Below are positions 16,155 to 25,178 of a stretch of 64,000 nt of DNA, in pieces. The notes below the pieces were generated by a model. The model was given only the letters and a program-made list of their open reading frames with translations, did not search any database and was not told where the DNA came from. Source of the stretch: Bisbaumannia sp015645095 (GTDB lineage: Bacteria > Pseudomonadota > Gammaproteobacteria > Pseudomonadales > Halomonadaceae); the NCBI GenBank assembly GCA_036871055.1, contig CP141893.1:3224001-3288000 (forward strand), written 5' to 3'. How positions within the stretch are numbered: position 1 is the stretch's first letter; each line of letters begins with the position of its first letter. The translations under genes and the position numbers were made by a program.

Positions 16155-17597
16155 ATGTCAGACCGGATACCCACGCGTGATGTCACCCCCTCCGGGGTGG
16201 GCCAGCATGATCCCAAACAGGTCGTGCAGCAGGAGATGTACGCCAAGCGGCGCCATATTTATGTGCGCGAGATCAAGGGGCTCTTCCAACGCCTGCGACG
16301 AGGGGCCAACTGGGCGCTGATGGCGCTCTTCTTCGGCATGCCCTGGGTCACCTGGGGAGACCGCCCGGCGATCTGGTTCGACCTGCCATCCCGGGAGTTC
16401 CACCTCTTCGCGGCCACCTTCTATCCCCAGGAATTCATCCTGCTGTCGTGGATCCTGATTATCTGCGCCTTCGGCCTGTTCCTGATTACCGTCTTCGCCG
16501 GGCGGGTGTGGTGCGGCTACACCTGCCCCCAGAGCGTCTGGACCTTCCTCTATATCTGGCTGGAACACCGCCTCGAAGGGCCTCGCAACCGCCGCATCAA
16601 GCTCGACCAGGCCCCCTGGAGCCCCGACAAGCTGTGGCGCAAGGGCGCCAAGCACGCCGCCTGGCTGGCCATCGCCTTCGCCACCGGGGCCACCTTCGTC
16701 GGCTACTTCACGCCCATCCGCGAGCTCGTCGGCGAGTTCCTCGCCCTGAGCGTCGGCCCCTGGGCGCTGTTCTGGATCGGTTTCTTCACCGTCTTCACCT
16801 ACCTCAACGCCGGCTGGCTGCGCGAACAGGTGTGCCTCTACATGTGCCCCTATGCCCGCTTTCAGTCGGTAATGTTCGACCAGGACACCCTGGTGGTCTC
16901 CTATGACGCGGCCCGGGGCGAGCCCCGGGGCGCCCGCAAGCGTGGCCTGAGCCATGCCCAGGCCCAGGAGGCGGGCCTGGGCGACTGCATCGACTGCGAG
17001 CTCTGCGTCCAGGTCTGCCCCACCGGTATCGACATCCGCGACGGCCTGCAGTACGAATGCATCACCTGCGCCGCCTGCATCGACGCCTGCGACAGCGTCA
17101 TGGACAAGATGGGCTACCCCCGAGGCCTGGTACGCTATACCACCGACCACCAGTTGGCCGGTGGCAAGACCCACCTGCTGCGGCCGCGCCTGCTGGGCTA
17201 CCTGGCGGCCCTGGTGGTGATGATCGGCCTGCTGGTCTGGGCCCTGGCCGGGCGCATCCCCCTGGAGTTCGAGATCGAGCGGGATCGCCAGCAGCTCTAC
17301 CAGTTGACCCGAGAGGGCCAGGTCAGCAACCGCTACACCCTCAACATTCGCAATCTGGATGGCCAGGCGCATCGCTACCGGGTCGAGGTGGATGGCCTGC
17401 CGGGGCTGATCCTGGTGGGCAGCGACGAGATCGCCGTCGACGCCAACAGCAGCCGCACCCTGGTGCTGGAGCTGCGCCTCGACGCCGAGGCCCTGGAGCT
17501 ACCCAGCCATCCCATCGAAATCCGCCTGCGGTCGCTGGACGACGAGAGCATCCAGCAGACCCGTGATACCCGCTTTATCGGACAGCTCAGGAGATAG
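16155..17597 (+). CDS. ccoG: Cytochrome c oxidase accessory protein CcoG (FixG)
   Basis: A membrane iron-sulfur protein needed for cbb3 assembly; in studied species it is a cupric reductase supplying Cu(I). It has about 480 residues, with N-terminal and central membrane helices. A VWCGYTCPQSVW motif is followed by CLYMCPYARF. Two ferredoxin-type motifs are present, CIDCELCVQVCPTG and CITCAACIDAC. The C-terminal part is an Ig-like FixG domain. The ATG at 16155 is preferred; an in-frame GTG at 16143 is an alternative. Neither has a clear Shine-Dalgarno. First gene of ccoGHIS. Confidence 0.95.
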   Translation: MSDRIPTRDVTPSGVGQHDPKQVVQQEMYAKRRHIYVREIKGLFQRLRRGANWALMALFFGMPWVTWGDRPAIWFDLPSREFHLFAATFYPQEFILLSWILIICAFGLFLITVFAGRVWCGYTCPQSVWTFLYIWLEHRLEGPRNRRIKLDQAPWSPDKLWRKGAKHAAWLAIAFATGATFVGYFTPIRELVGEFLALSVGPWALFWIGFFTVFTYLNAGWLREQVCLYMCPYARFQSVMFDQDTLVVSYDAARGEPRGARKRGLSHAQAQEAGLGDCIDCELCVQVCPTGIDIRDGLQYECITCAACIDACDSVMDKMGYPRGLVRYTTDHQLAGGKTHLLRPRLLGYLAALVVMIGLLVWALAGRIPLEFEIERDRQQLYQLTREGQVSNRYTLNIRNLDGQAHRYRVEVDGLPGLILVGSDEIAVDANSSRTLVLELRLDAEALELPSHPIEIRLRSLDDESIQQTRDTRFIGQLRR

Positions 17598-17599
17598 TC

Positions 17600-18112
17600 G
17601 TGGAGAGTCAAAGCGTTTCCCCCTGGTACAAGCAGTTCTGGCCCTGGTTCCTGTTGATCATCCTGGGGGCCTCGATGATCTCCAGCACCACCTTCCTGGT
17701 GCTGTCGATCCGCACCGCCGACGGCATGGTGCAGGAGGACTACTACGAGCATGGCCGCTCCATCAATATGGTGGTGGCCAAGCAGCAGCGCGCCGCCGAA
17801 CTGGGCCTCGAGGGCCAGTTGCAGGTCGATCGCCTGAGCGGTGACGTGACCCTCGACCTGGCGGGGGAAAGCCAGCCGGAGGCCCTGGTGCTGCGGCTGA
17901 TCTTCCCCACCCAGGATGGCCGTGACCAGGAACTGACCCTGCACCACCAGCGGGATGGCCGCTATGTGGGCCAGGCCCCCAGCCAGCTGCAATATCGCTG
18001 GTACCTGCAGCTGCAGCCGGCGGTGGAGCCCCCGGAGTGGCGCCTGCTCGGCGAGGCCCGCTTCCCTGAGGACGGGGCGATCGTGCTGACCCCCAACCTC
18101 CGTCAGCGTTGA
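17600..18112 (+). CDS. ccoH: FixH family protein (CcoH)
   Basis: A 170-residue assembly factor for cbb3 oxidase that is needed for stable complex formation with CcoN and CcoI. One membrane helix lies near 13-37 (FWPWFLLIILGASMISSTTF). The conserved VQEDYYEHGRSIN follows it, then a periplasmic beta-rich domain. It begins with GTG, preceded by CAGGAG; the gene starts 2 bp after the ccoG stop. Four bases separate it from ccoI. Confidence 0.92.
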   Translation: MESQSVSPWYKQFWPWFLLIILGASMISSTTFLVLSIRTADGMVQEDYYEHGRSINMVVAKQQRAAELGLEGQLQVDRLSGDVTLDLAGESQPEALVLRLIFPTQDGRDQELTLHHQRDGRYVGQAPSQLQYRWYLQLQPAVEPPEWRLLGEARFPEDGAIVLTPNLRQR

Positions 18113-18116
18113 TGCC

Positions 18117-20585
18117 ATGAGTCACCTCGAGGCCCAGGCCATCGCCGGCGACTGCTACCACTGCGGTAGCCGGGTGCCCGAGGGCGCCCCCTGGCGGATT
18201 CGCGTCGAGCAGCAGAGCCATGCGCTCTGCTGTCCCGGCTGCGAGGCGGTGGCCCAGGCCATCGTCGAGGGCGGCCTGGCCAGCTACTATCGCTATCGCA
18301 CCGAGCTGCCGGAACGCCCCGACGAGCGCCAGCTCACCCCCAGCGAGACCTGGGCGGTCTTCGATGACCCGGAACTCCAGCGAACCTTCGTTCACCCCCA
18401 GGGCGATGACGGGGCCCTGGCCGCCACCCTCTCGGTGGAGGGCATCACCTGCGCCGCCTGTGCCTGGCTGATCGAGCACCGCCTCAATGCCCTGGAGGGG
18501 CTCACGGAGAGCGCGGTCAACCTCAGCCACCATCGCCTGCGGGTGACCTGGGATCCCCGCCGCCTCAAGCTGTCGCAGATCCTCGCCGAGCTGGCGGCCA
18601 TCGGCTATGCCGCCCAGCCCTACGAGCCCGACGAGGCCCAGCGCCGCCTGCACCACGAGGAGCGCATGAACGTGCGCCGGCTGATCGTTGCCGCCGTGGC
18701 CATGATGCAGGTGATGATGTTCTCGGTGCCCATCTATGTCACCGAGCCGGGGCAGATCTCCGCCGACTTCCATGCCCTCTTCCACTGGCTCTCCTTCGCC
18801 CTGACCACCCCGGTGGTGTTCTTCTCGGCACAGCCCTTCTTCCGCAATGCCCTGCGCGACCTGCGCAACCGCACACTCGGCATGGACGTCTCGGTCTCCC
18901 TCGCCATCGGTGGCGCCTACCTGGCCAGCGGCTATGCGGTGATCGTCGACCGCGGCGATGTCTATTTCGACTCGGTGGCCATGTTCACCTTCTTCCTGCT
19001 GTTCGGCCGCTATGTGGAGACCCGGGCACGCCGCCGCATGGGCCACGGCGGCAACCAGCTCTCCGGGGCCCTGCCGCTGTCGGCGATTCGCCTGGAGGCG
19101 GACGGCAGCGAGCGCATCCTGCCCGCCAACCGCCTAGCCGAGGGGGACCGGGTGCTGGTCAAGCCGGGCCATGGAGTGCCCGCCGACGGCATCATCGAGC
19201 AGGGCCAGTCGAGCCTCGACGAATCGATGCTCACCGGCGAGTACCAGCCGGTGACCCGCGGGGTCGGCGAGACCGTCACCGGCGGCAGCCAGAACGTCGA
19301 GAGCCCCCTGGTGGTGCGCGTCACCCATGCCGGCCAAGAGGCCCGGGTGGCCCGCATCTTCGACCTCACCGACCGGGCCTTCGCCAGCCGCCCACGGATC
19401 GCCCTGCTGGCCCAGCGCATGGCCCAGGACTTCGTGCTCAGCACCCTCCTGATCACCCTGGCCGTGGCCATCGTCTGGTGGTTTATCGACCCCTCCCGAA
19501 TGCTCTGGGTGGCCCTCTCGGTGCTGGTGGTGGCCTGCCCCTGCTCCTTCGCCCTGGCCACCCCCACGGCGCTGACCGCCGGCCACGGCCAGTTGCGTCG
19601 GCGCGGCATGCTGATGACCCGGGCCAATGCGGTGGAGGGGCTCTCCCAGGTGACCCGGGTGATCTTCGACAAGACCGGCACCTTGACCCAGGGCGCCATG
19701 CAGCTGGTGGCCACCCGCCCCCTGGCCGAGGTGGACGAGGCCGGCGTGCGCCGCCTGGCGGCGGCCCTGGAGGCCCACTCGGAACACCCCATCGCCCGGG
19801 CCTTCGGCCCCTACCGGGAGGCCACGGTGCGCGCCCGAGACGTGACCAGCCACCCCGGTCAGGGCCTGGAGGGCAGCATCGACGGAGTGCACTATCGCCT
19901 CGGCACTCCCGCCTTCGCCAGCGACGCCGCCCCGGCGGCGCCGGAGCCGGGCCAGTGGCTACTGCTGACCCGGGATGGCGAGCCCCTGGCCTGGTTCGCC
20001 CTGCATGACGGCCTGCGTGACGATGCCGAGGCGACCGTGGCGGCCCTCAAGGCCCAGGGCCTGACGGTGGAGCTGCTCTCCGGCGACACCCCCGGCGCGG
20101 TGGCGGAACTGGCGGCGCGGGTGGGCATCGACACCTGGCGCGCCGCCGCCAGTCCCGAGGAGAAACTCGAGCACCTGCGCGCCCTCCAGGCACAGGGCGA
20201 GCGGGTGGTGATGGTCGGCGACGGCATCAATGACGTGCCGGTGCTGGCCGGCGCCGATGTCTCCATCGCCATGAATGGCGCCACCGACCTGGCCCGTACC
20301 AGCGCCGACGCGGTGCTGCTCAGCCCGCGCCTGCTGCGTATCGCCGAGGCGATCACCATCGCTCAGTCCACCCGGCGCATCATTCATCAGAACCTGGTCT
20401 TCTCGGTGATCTACAATTTCACCGCCGTACCCATCGCCGCCTTCGGCATCGTGCCCCCCTGGGTCGCCGCCCTGGGCATGTCGGCCAGCTCCCTGGTGGT
20501 GGTCCTCAACGCCCTGCGCCTGGGACGCCTGCGCCTGGCGGCCCCGCCCCCCGGCCCCGCCATTTCCCGCCTGGACCCCGTATGA
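18117..20585 (+). CDS. ccoI: Copper-translocating P-type ATPase CcoI (FixI)
   Basis: A P1B ATPase that exports copper to the periplasm for CuB insertion into CcoN, rather than for detoxification. It has 822 residues. The N-terminus has a CXXC pair (CYHC, 13-16) and CCPGC (38-42), then a heavy-metal-associated domain with ITCAAC near 110. Later come the TGE loop (LTGEYQPV), the intramembrane CPC near 473-475, DKTGT with the phosphorylated Asp near 518, the SEHP motif and GDGINDVP near 701. The N-terminal cysteine-rich extension is typical of FixI-type pumps. It overlaps ccoS by four bases. Confidence 0.96.
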   Translation: MSHLEAQAIAGDCYHCGSRVPEGAPWRIRVEQQSHALCCPGCEAVAQAIVEGGLASYYRYRTELPERPDERQLTPSETWAVFDDPELQRTFVHPQGDDGALAATLSVEGITCAACAWLIEHRLNALEGLTESAVNLSHHRLRVTWDPRRLKLSQILAELAAIGYAAQPYEPDEAQRRLHHEERMNVRRLIVAAVAMMQVMMFSVPIYVTEPGQISADFHALFHWLSFALTTPVVFFSAQPFFRNALRDLRNRTLGMDVSVSLAIGGAYLASGYAVIVDRGDVYFDSVAMFTFFLLFGRYVETRARRRMGHGGNQLSGALPLSAIRLEADGSERILPANRLAEGDRVLVKPGHGVPADGIIEQGQSSLDESMLTGEYQPVTRGVGETVTGGSQNVESPLVVRVTHAGQEARVARIFDLTDRAFASRPRIALLAQRMAQDFVLSTLLITLAVAIVWWFIDPSRMLWVALSVLVVACPCSFALATPTALTAGHGQLRRRGMLMTRANAVEGLSQVTRVIFDKTGTLTQGAMQLVATRPLAEVDEAGVRRLAAALEAHSEHPIARAFGPYREATVRARDVTSHPGQGLEGSIDGVHYRLGTPAFASDAAPAAPEPGQWLLLTRDGEPLAWFALHDGLRDDAEATVAALKAQGLTVELLSGDTPGAVAELAARVGIDTWRAAASPEEKLEHLRALQAQGERVVMVGDGINDVPVLAGADVSIAMNGATDLARTSADAVLLSPRLLRIAEAITIAQSTRRIIHQNLVFSVIYNFTAVPIAAFGIVPPWVAALGMSASSLVVVLNALRLGRLRLAAPPPGPAISRLDPV

Positions 20586-20833
20586 CGATTCTCTATCTGC
20601 TGATTCCGCTAAGCCTGATCCTCTTGAGCCTGGCCATCTGGGCCTTCTTCTGGGCGGTCAAGAACGATCAGTTCGAGGATCTGGAAGGCCCCGCCTATCG
20701 CATCCTCTTCGACGAGGACGAGAACGACCTGCCCAGGGAGCAGCGCGACCAGGGCAGGCCAGAGAGCGATGACAAGGCCAGCCGTTCGGACGGCAAGGCG
20801 GCCTCCGACGATGCCCCGGAACCGCCCCGCTGA
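20582..20833 (+). CDS. ccoS: cbb3 oxidase maturation protein CcoS
   Basis: An 83-residue single-pass protein needed for heme and copper cofactor insertion into CcoN. A membrane helix (about 4-26) is followed by FFWAVKNDQFEDLEGPAYRILFDED, the CcoS signature, then a charged, acidic tail. The start overlaps ccoI (ATGA) and the stop overlaps the next gene by one base (TGATG), so translation of the three is coupled. Confidence 0.92.
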   Translation: MTILYLLIPLSLILLSLAIWAFFWAVKNDQFEDLEGPAYRILFDEDENDLPREQRDQGRPESDDKASRSDGKAASDDAPEPPR

Positions 20834-21597
20834 TGGATCCCACCGGCCTGGGGCTGCCACCGCTGGCGGCGGCCTTCGTCTTCGGCCTGCTGGGGGGCGC
20901 CCACTGCATCGGCATGTGCGGCGGCATCATGAGCGCCCTGACCTTCGCCGTGCCGCCCAGCATGCGCTCTCCGGCCCGGCTCGGCGGCCTGCTGCTGGGC
21001 TATAACCTGGGCCGCGTCGCCAGCTATATGCTGGCCGGCGCCCTGGTGGCGGGCCTCGGCACCCTGATCGGTACCGCCCACGACGGCCTACGCCTGGCCC
21101 TCCAGGGGCTGGCGGCAGTGATGCTGATCCTGATGGCGCTTTACATCGCCGACTGGTGGAAGGGGCTGCTGCGGGTCGAGGCCCTGGGGCGCCGCCTATG
21201 GCGCCACCTGGAGCCGCTCGGCCGCCGCCTGATGCCGGTGGTCAGCCTGCCCCAGGCCACCGCCTTGGGGGCGGTCTGGGGCTGGTTGCCCTGCGGCCTG
21301 GTCTACTCCATGCTGGCCTGGAGCCTGGCCATGGGCGAGCCCCTCCAGGGCGCCCTGCTGATGCTGGCCTTCGGCCTCGGCACCCTGCCGGCACTGCTGG
21401 CCACCGGCCTGGCGGCACGCAGCCTCGGCAACCTGATTCGCCATCCGGCCACCCGTGGCCTGGCGGCGCTGTCGATCATCGCCTTTGCCCTCTGGCAACT
21501 CTGGAGCCTGCTGCCCCTGGCCGACTCTCATGGCGCTCATGCCCCTGCGCCGAGCGAGCACACTGAACAGAATAAGCAGAGTGAGCACTTACATTGA
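20833..21597 (+). CDS. SafE/UreH-like membrane protein (TauE/SafE family)
   Basis: A 254-residue polytopic membrane protein of the family placed next to cbb3 assembly genes in many proteobacteria. About six helices are seen. The first holds GGAHCIGMCGG (C-x3-C), and WLPCGLVYSML carries a further cysteine-proline pair, as in DsbD-like and UreH-like transmembrane domains. The C-terminus is histidine-rich (DSHGAHAP... EHLH). Position and cysteines suggest a role in metal or electron transfer for oxidase assembly; this is inference. Sulfite export is only the family name. Its translation is coupled to ccoS. Confidence 0.82.
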   Translation: MDPTGLGLPPLAAAFVFGLLGGAHCIGMCGGIMSALTFAVPPSMRSPARLGGLLLGYNLGRVASYMLAGALVAGLGTLIGTAHDGLRLALQGLAAVMLILMALYIADWWKGLLRVEALGRRLWRHLEPLGRRLMPVVSLPQATALGAVWGWLPCGLVYSMLAWSLAMGEPLQGALLMLAFGLGTLPALLATGLAARSLGNLIRHPATRGLAALSIIAFALWQLWSLLPLADSHGAHAPAPSEHTEQNKQSEHLH

Positions 21598-21608
21598 TCG
21601 CCCTGCCC

Positions 21609-21650
21609 TTGACCCAGCTCAAGGGCGCCGGGCTCGCCAGCCGCTAGCAT
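21609..21650 (+). promoter_or_regulatory. Class II FNR/ANR promoter of hemN
   Basis: TTGAC-CCAG-CTCAA (21609-21622) matches the FNR consensus at eight of ten bases. A -10 element TAGCAT lies at 21645-21650, so transcription should start near 21657. The centre of the box (21615.5) is then at exactly -41.5, the canonical class II activator position. Confidence 0.7.
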
Positions 21651-21681
21651 AGAACCATCGCTTCGGCCGGAGAGTCTTGCC

Positions 21682-23085
21682 ATGCTGTTTCCTCACCCTA
21701 TCGCGCCCTCCCCGGCCACCGTCTGGGACGCGGCGCTGATCCGACGCTACGACGTCAGCGGCCCTCGCTACACCTCCTACCCGACGGCGCTCTCCTTCGC
21801 GGCGTTCGGCCCCGAGGCCTTCACCGCCGCCCTGGAGCGCAGCAACGCCTCCCGGCGGCCACTGTCGCTCTATGTGCATATCCCCTTCTGCCGGCGCATC
21901 TGCTTCTACTGCGCCTGCAACAAGATCGCCACCAAGAACGTGCGCCTGGCGGAGCCTTACCTGGCGCGGCTCGACCGGGAGATGGTGCTGACCCGCCGTC
22001 ACCTGGACACCTCGCGACCGATCAGTCAGCTGCACTGGGGGGGCGGTACCCCCACCTTCCTGACCCTGGACCAGATGAGCGGGCTGATCGATCGCCTGGA
22101 TGCGCGCTTCGGCCTCTCCGGCGATCCCGATCGCGACTATGCCATCGAGATCGACCCTCGGGAGGCGGACGTGCTGACCCTGCGCCACCTCCAGGCACTG
22201 GGCTTCAATCGCCTGAGCCTGGGGGTCCAGGACCTGGATCCCCGGGTGCAGAAGGCGATCAACCGGGTCCAGCCCCGGGTGCTGACCGAGAGCCTGATCG
22301 ACGAGGCGGCACGGCTCGGCTTCCAGTCGCTCAACCTGGACCTGATCTATGGCCTGCCGCTGCAGACCCGGGCGAGCTTCGCCGCCACCCTGGAGCAGGT
22401 GATCGAGCTGGCCCCGGCGCGGCTCTCCATCTTCAACTATGCCCACCTGCCGGAGCGCTTCGCGCCCCAGCGGCGCATCGCCACCGCCGACCTGCCCAGT
22501 GCCGAAGAGAAGCTCGGCATCCTGCAGGACACCGTCGAGCGCCTCCAGGAAGCCGGCTATGTGCATATCGGCATGGATCACTTCGCGCGCCCCGACGACA
22601 GCCTGGCCGTGGCCCAGCGCCAGGGCACCCTGCAGCGCAACTTCCAGGGCTATTCCAGCCATGCCGACAGCGACCTGGTGGGGCTCGGCGTCTCCGCCAT
22701 CAGCCGGGTCGATGACGTCTACGCCCAGAACCCCACCGTCCTGGGCGAGTATGAAGCGGCCCTGGACGCCGGCCGCCTGGCTACCGTCAAGGGGCTGCGC
22801 CTGAGCTTCGACGATCGTCTGCGCCGCCATGCCATCGAACGCCTGATGTGCGACATGACCCTGGACCTGACGGCCCTGGGCGAGACCTTCGAGGTGGATG
22901 CCGAGGCCTACCTGGGCGATGCCCTGGCACGCCTGGCGCCGGCCATGGCCGATGGCCTGATCATCCGGCAGGGCTCGCGCCTGGAGGTGACCCCGGTGGG
23001 GCGACTGCTGGTCCGCCACCTGGCCATGGCCTTCGATGCTCACCTGCCCGGCCAGGGAACGGGGCGCTATTCCAAGGTGCTATAG
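21682..23085 (+). CDS. hemN: Oxygen-independent coproporphyrinogen III oxidase
   Basis: A radical SAM enzyme converting coproporphyrinogen III to protoporphyrinogen IX without O2, which allows heme synthesis for the cbb3 oxidase at low oxygen. It has 467 residues. The [4Fe-4S] ligands are Cys70, Cys74 and Cys77 in HIPFCRRICFYCACNK, with Cys79 just after, as in true HemN. HWGGGTPTFL and the N-terminal RYDVSGPRYTSYPTA block also fit HemN rather than HemW. A GGAGAG site lies at 21669. The gene is placed between the oxidase assembly genes and the regulator. Confidence 0.96.
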   Translation: MLFPHPIAPSPATVWDAALIRRYDVSGPRYTSYPTALSFAAFGPEAFTAALERSNASRRPLSLYVHIPFCRRICFYCACNKIATKNVRLAEPYLARLDREMVLTRRHLDTSRPISQLHWGGGTPTFLTLDQMSGLIDRLDARFGLSGDPDRDYAIEIDPREADVLTLRHLQALGFNRLSLGVQDLDPRVQKAINRVQPRVLTESLIDEAARLGFQSLNLDLIYGLPLQTRASFAATLEQVIELAPARLSIFNYAHLPERFAPQRRIATADLPSAEEKLGILQDTVERLQEAGYVHIGMDHFARPDDSLAVAQRQGTLQRNFQGYSSHADSDLVGLGVSAISRVDDVYAQNPTVLGEYEAALDAGRLATVKGLRLSFDDRLRRHAIERLMCDMTLDLTALGETFEVDAEAYLGDALARLAPAMADGLIIRQGSRLEVTPVGRLLVRHLAMAFDAHLPGQGTGRYSKVL

Positions 23086-23284
23086 CGGGTGCCAGCAGGA
23101 CAACCGATGCCCTCAGCCCAGCCAGAAGCCGAGGCACGCCTCTCGAGTGCGACCACCCACCGGTGCCCGCCGCCCAGGAGTGGGCCCCTTATGCCAAGGT
23201 GCAATGAAGGAACCGATGAACTCGCTTTGCCAGCCGCCTCAGGTTCTCCATAATGGGGGGAGACGTCCCGTCACGGAGAGACCC

Positions 23285-24025
23285 ATGCCGCAAACCGCCC
23301 TGGAACGCCGCCGCGCCCGCCTGCAGCAGCCCCACTGCCAGACCTGCAGCCTGGCGTCGCTGTGCCTGCCCCTGGCGCTGCAGCTCGAGGACCTGGATCA
23401 GTTCGATGCCATCATTCGTCGCCGCGCGCCCCTCAAGAAGGGCGAGACGCTGTTTCGCCAGGGGGATGCCTTCACCAGCGTCTTCGCGGTGCGCTCCGGT
23501 AGCCTCAAGCAGGTCACCAGCGTCGGTGGCGAAGAGCAACTGACCAACTTCTACCTGCCCAGCGAGCTGGTGGGCCTGGATGGCATCGACGAGTCGAGCT
23601 ACCCGGGCAGCATGGTGGCCCTGGAGACCACCACGGTGTGCGAGATCCCCTTCGACCGCCTCAACAACCTGGCCGAGGACCTGCCGGAGCTGCGCCTGCA
23701 GCTCTATCGCAGCATGAGCAAGGAGATGCGTGACGATCGCCGCATGATCCGCCTGCTCTCCCGCAAGACCGCCGACGAGCGGCTGGCCAGTTTCCTCACC
23801 GGCCTCTCCGAGCGCTTCCGCCGCCGTGGCTACTCCGCCTACAGTTTTCGCCTTTCCATGTCCCGGGCCGATATCGGCAACCACCTGGGCCTGGCGGTGG
23901 AGACGGTGAGCCGCATCCTGGGTCGTTTCCAGAGTCAGGGCCTGGTGGCGGTCTCCGGCCGCGAGATCAATATCCTCGACCTCGATACCCTGGCCCAGCT
24001 GGCCGAAGGGGAAGGCTGCATCTAA
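23285..24025 (+). CDS. fnr: FNR/ANR-type oxygen-sensing transcription regulator
   Basis: A Crp-family regulator whose [4Fe-4S] cluster allows dimerisation and DNA binding only at low oxygen. In 246 residues the cluster ligands are Cys18, Cys21 and Cys27 (HCQTCSLASLC) plus Cys119 (TTTVCEIPF). A cyclic-nucleotide-type beta barrel (about 38-140) and a dimer helix follow. The recognition helix contains ETVSRILGRF, with Glu206, Ser209 and Arg210 reading TTGAT half-sites. Start 23285 follows GGAGAG; an earlier in-frame ATG at 23216 would add 23 residues not typical of FNR. It probably controls the boxes upstream of ccoN and hemN. Confidence 0.95.
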   Translation: MPQTALERRRARLQQPHCQTCSLASLCLPLALQLEDLDQFDAIIRRRAPLKKGETLFRQGDAFTSVFAVRSGSLKQVTSVGGEEQLTNFYLPSELVGLDGIDESSYPGSMVALETTTVCEIPFDRLNNLAEDLPELRLQLYRSMSKEMRDDRRMIRLLSRKTADERLASFLTGLSERFRRRGYSAYSFRLSMSRADIGNHLGLAVETVSRILGRFQSQGLVAVSGREINILDLDTLAQLAEGEGCI

Positions 24026-24055
24026 CCCCGCAAGCGGGATAGCCGCCTGATGCGA

Positions 24056-24095
24056 ATCGCCCCCATGGCAAAGCCATGGGGGCGATATTTCTTTC
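24056..24095. terminator. Strong terminator between fnr and ttcA
   Basis: A perfect 14-bp stem (24056-24069 with 24073-24086), an AAA loop, then ATTTCTTTC on the plus strand. It lies 31 bp after the fnr stop and between two convergent genes. Confidence 0.85.
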
Positions 24096-24140
24096 GGCTT
24101 CAAGCTGATGGCTTAAAGCTCCCGGCGCAGCCGGGGTGGC

Positions 24141-25031
24141 TTACAGCTCCTGGAAGAGGTCGATACGGTCGGCCTGGAGCTTGGCCTGCTTCTCTTCCAG
24201 GCCGGCGAAGTCGAAGAGTTCCCGATCGGCCAACTGGGAGGGCGCCACATTGGTCACCGCCTTGAACATGTTCTCCAGGCGCCCCGGGTGCTTGGCCTCC
24301 CACTCGGCGAGCATCTCCTTGACCACCTGACGCTGCAGGTTGGGCTGGGAGCCGCAGAGGTTGCAGGGAATGATGGGAAACTCCATCAACCGCGAGAACT
24401 CGGCGATATCCGCCTCCCGGCAGTAGGCCAGGGGACGGATGACGATATTCTTGCCGTCATCGGAGAGCAGCTTGGGGGGCATCGCCTTGAGGCTGCCGCC
24501 GAAGAACATGTTGAGGAAGAGGGTCTCGAGGATATCCTCGCGGTGATGGCCCAGGGCGATCTTGGTGGCGCCGATCTCCTCGGCGAAGCCGTAGAGGGAG
24601 CCACGCCGCAGCCGCGAGCAGAGCGCACAGGTGGTCTTGCCCTCGGGGGTCTTCTCCTTGACCACCGAGTAGGTGTCCTTCTCGAGGATATGGTAGTCGA
24701 CGCCCAACTGGTCCAGGTACGCCGGCAGCACATGCTCGGGGAAGCCGGGCTGCTTCTGATCCAGGTTGACGGCCACCAGGGAGAAGTTCACCGGGGCGTT
24801 GCGCTGCAGGTTGCGCAGGATCTCCAGCATGGTGTAGCTGTCCTTGCCACCGGAGAGGCAGACCATCACCTTGTCGCCTTCCTGGATCATCCCATAATCG
24901 ATGATGGCGTTGCCCACCTGGCGACGCAGCCGCTTCTGCAGCTTGTTGAACTCGCGCTTCTGCTTGGCCAGGGTCGCGGCCTCCGACGCCGGCTCGGCAT
25001 CGTGGGGGCGGGCATCCGTCAGGGTCGACAT
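24141..25031 (-). CDS. ttcA: tRNA 2-thiocytidine(32) synthetase TtcA
   Basis: A PP-loop ATPase that thiolates cytidine 32 in several tRNAs using an iron-sulfur cluster. It has 296 residues. The PP-loop SGGKDS is at 60-65, the first cysteine pair CALC at 135-138 and the second CNLC at 223-226, all as in the family. The start at 25031 is chosen because an in-frame GTG at 25073 overlaps the predicted -10 promoter element. It is convergent with fnr; a neighbourhood of fnr and ttcA is also seen in E. coli. Confidence 0.95.
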   Translation of the reverse strand: MSTLTDARPHDAEPASEAATLAKQKREFNKLQKRLRRQVGNAIIDYGMIQEGDKVMVCLSGGKDSYTMLEILRNLQRNAPVNFSLVAVNLDQKQPGFPEHVLPAYLDQLGVDYHILEKDTYSVVKEKTPEGKTTCALCSRLRRGSLYGFAEEIGATKIALGHHREDILETLFLNMFFGGSLKAMPPKLLSDDGKNIVIRPLAYCREADIAEFSRLMEFPIIPCNLCGSQPNLQRQVVKEMLAEWEAKHPGRLENMFKAVTNVAPSQLADRELFDFAGLEEKQAKLQADRIDLFQEL

Positions 25032-25063
25032 GGTCACACCGGGGTTGGAGAAAATGGGGCAAT

Positions 25064-25092
25064 ATTCTAGCACCCCGCCCCATGGCTGCCTA
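25064..25092 (-). promoter_or_regulatory. Promoter of ttcA
   Basis: On the minus strand, TAGGCA (25092-25087), 17 bp, then TAGAAT (25069-25064) preceded by TGC, an extended -10. The predicted start, near 25057, gives a 26-nt leader to the ATG at 25031 and rules out the upstream GTG as start. Confidence 0.65.
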
Positions 25093-25130
25093 TGCCGCCG
25101 ATCGCGCCACTATCTGCAGTTGGAATGGCT

Positions 25131-25178
25131 GAGGGGTTCACAGCGCCCCGCGACGGCCTCTTCCAGGATAACCCCGGG
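25131..25178 (+). repeat. Partial copy C of the dispersed structured repeat
   Basis: These 48 bp match the 3' half of the element found whole at 43270-43388 and 53262-53378. They include GAGGGGTTCACAGCG, the CCCCGCGACGGCCT arm and the ending CCCCGGG. The 5' half and the conserved hairpin are not seen. It lies between the ttcA promoter and the exonuclease gene. Confidence 0.75.

Noticed and set aside
23216..23284. Longer N-terminus for the FNR protein
   Set aside because: The extra 23 residues are not typical of FNR, and GGAGAG is correctly placed only for the ATG at 23285.
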